Origin: Panopea generosa
Taxonomy: Eukaryota; Mollusca; Bivalvia; Adapedonta; Hiatellidae
Direction: 5' to 3'
NCBI GenBank assembly: GCA_029582155.1
Contig: CM055898.1
Coordinates: forward strand, 30,259,745 to 30,323,744
Length of the DNA: 64,000 nt
Shown here one piece after another: positions 62,285-64,000 of this stretch (within the stretch, counting starts at the first letter, position 1; each line of letters opens with the position of its first letter). Under the pieces are notes generated by a model. It was given only the letters and a program-made list of their open reading frames with translations, did not search any database and had not been told where the DNA came from. A program made the translations under genes and the position numbers.

Positions 62285-62425
62285 TAAATAAAGAACTGCG
62301 ACATCTTCATTGTAACGGAGATCTGACGGGTCCTCTCAGAGTTTTGACAGTAAACTGGCTTGTGAATAATAAATATACTACCACATCATCATTATGGATA
62401 TCTGACGAGTCTTGTGCAGCAGATG
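62249..62425 (+). repeat. 85-bp tandem duplication of the TUB C-terminal end and 3' UTR
   Basis: The 36 bases 62255-62290, which include the last nine sense codons and the stop, recur exactly at 62340-62375. The following about 45 bases of each unit (62291-62335 and 62376-62420) are similar but diverged. The second copy lies after the stop and is not translated. Confidence 0.9.
62283..62292 (+). terminator. Two overlapping AATAAA motifs at the TUB stop codon
   Basis: AATAAA occurs at 62283-62288, overlapping the TAA stop, and at 62287-62292. A further copy lies at 62368-62373 in the duplicated unit, and another at 63398-63403. The true cleavage site is unknown. A functional site near 62.3 kb would give a very short 3' UTR. 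Confidence 0.35.
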
Positions 62426-64000
62426 TCTTTACTTGGAAGTGTGGCAGAGAGAATATATATACAGCTGGGCCGCGACTGATTTATATGTCGGTAGTTATGA
62501 TGAACAAACATATTAGCATCATAGTTGTTTTTGTCAATGTAGCACGTGCATAGATAGAAACAAGCCATGTGCACACGGAGTTGCTGGCTGTGATCTGTTC
62601 TAACAGCGACAGTTATTCATTCCATTTGTTTCTTGTAGCAACAGTTGTCGAGTTATTAGAAGAATATAAATTATATGCCTAAGGATGCATATACATTACT
62701 ATACACAAACATTTCCTCAATCCATGACATGGGAAATAGTGAAGTGTACACACTGTTTCTTTTTGTCTTCTGGACAAATTTTGTTTTTAGTGTATGAGTT
62801 TTGAACATTGACTTTTTTAATCTTTTCTTTTCTTTTTTTTGTTATACATGTACATTTTTATCTTATTCATAAAAAGCATTATTTCAAATTGATATGAATA
62901 ATATCATAAACAGAAAAAATACAACTCACAAAATTTAAAGGTGCATTTTAAAAAATGGTTTTCTACCATTCTACAGAGAGAAAAAAGAGATTTCATATCA
63001 ACCAAATCTATGATTCTCCCACATTTAGTAAATTTCTATTTCTATTCAGAGTGTTTTTTACCATTTACCTTATTTACTTTTTGTTAACACAAATTTGTTG
63101 GTAAAACCATGAGATCTATTGCTATTATAATGGAAAACGAAAAGTTGAATATCAATCTGATATTCTGAAAATTGATTAAATATATTTCCAAACTAAAATG
63201 ATTTAGAGTGTATGTTTTTTGGATGAGAAGTATGATGGAGGCATGGGTTTTATTTGGAATTTACATTTGAAAGTTTTACTGCTTAATTTAAATCTAGTTT
63301 AAAGCAATTGCAGTAAATCTATAAATGTACTGTCTCCGCAACGCTTAATTTTCAGTATTTATATCTCATCTCCTAAGAGTTTGTTGACAAGAGCCAAAAT
63401 AAATTGTGTCTCAAGCAATAGAATACATTAATAATCTCCTGGTTAAGGTCTGTTATACCCCAATGAAAAATCAGGGAGTTCCATACCTGTCCAACAATTC
63501 ATAGCAATCTGTAATAACACTTAAAAAACTGTGACATCATTCAACTTCCACTGAAGCAACTGACCAATCAGAGTGTATTCTTGATGGAAGTCTGACTGGG
63601 AACACATTTTACAATCAGTTTTGTTGGAACCAGTCTAAAATCATGATCATCCAGATGCTCTATTTGAACTGAATGGAAGCCTCTCCATTTATCATTGATT
63701 TTTCTGTTCACTCACTTTTTTACTATCCACATATCAAGAACATTAAAACAACAAAGATGCTGACCTATTTTGTGTAAAAGAATTTTTATTGTGAAATCAT
63801 TATTTATATACATGTGTTGTCAACTATGAACTTACCGTGATAAATGGTTGTTATACGACACGTTCTTGAACTTTTGTCATTCCATTAAATCAAGAGCTGA
63901 ATGAAAAATTATTCCTTTCGCATGGGTTAAATTAAATACCAGAAATAGAACATATTTTCATTCAACACTTGAAGTGTTATTGCATATCTAAAACTGCCTT
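62426..64000. other. 3' flank of TUB
   Basis: AT-rich sequence without a recognised gene. It may include distal 3' UTR: AATAAA lies at 63398-63403. Confidence 0.4.

Overview
The window is eukaryotic genomic DNA, AT-rich, with short exons bounded by GT/AG and long introns packed with tRNA-derived SINEs, small inverted-repeat (MITE-like) elements and minisatellites. The one recognisable gene is a tubby family member (TUB/TULP). Gene structure, protein similarity and repeat style fit a lophotrochozoan animal, most likely a bivalve mollusc. That placement is inference; no taxonomic marker was tested.

The tubby gene lies on the + strand from an acceptor at 4001 (an upstream first exon is probably missing or unrecognised) to a stop codon at 62282-62284. 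Thirteen coding exons join in frame to 1617 nt, a 538-residue protein plus stop. Exons 1-3 (4001-8068) encode a basic N-terminal helix like the IFT-A-binding segment of TUB/TULP3. Exons 4-6 encode a low-complexity, acidic and Lys-rich linker. Exons 7-13 (51995-62284) encode the tubby domain, ending in the family's [20 protein letters not shown] C-terminus. Both strands were read; apart from one doubtful cysteine-rich ORF at 25.2-25.5 kb (- strand), no second gene was recognised.

Two features suggest several protein isoforms. (1) Exon 8 exists as two adjacent 113-nt versions, 8A (52705-52817) and 8B (52927-53039), with the same phases and 27/38 identical residues. Because 113 is not a multiple of 3, only one can be used in an in-frame mRNA, so this is a candidate mutually exclusive pair. 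The exon carries three of the four residues that I map to the phosphoinositide-contacting positions of mouse Tubby. (2) A candidate internal first exon at 42.04-42.20 kb, within the 35.7-kb intron 5, has an ATG after an in-frame stop, 19 codons and a phase-1 GTAAGT donor that matches exon 6. It would give a 360-residue isoform with the whole tubby domain but without the IFT-A-binding segment.

The rest is repeat-rich intron. It holds at least four SINE-like families (called A, B, C and D here), one long dispersed family (E), several MITE families (TTAA-flanked piggyBac-like, TA-flanked pogo-like, and others), and six main minisatellites (periods 36, about 46, 25, 29, 43 and 51/54 bp). One SINE sits inside another with an intact 13-bp target duplication. 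No autonomous transposon coding region, rRNA gene, true tRNA gene or CRISPR array was seen. The 3' region carries an 85-bp tandem duplication that copies the last nine codons and the stop codon.
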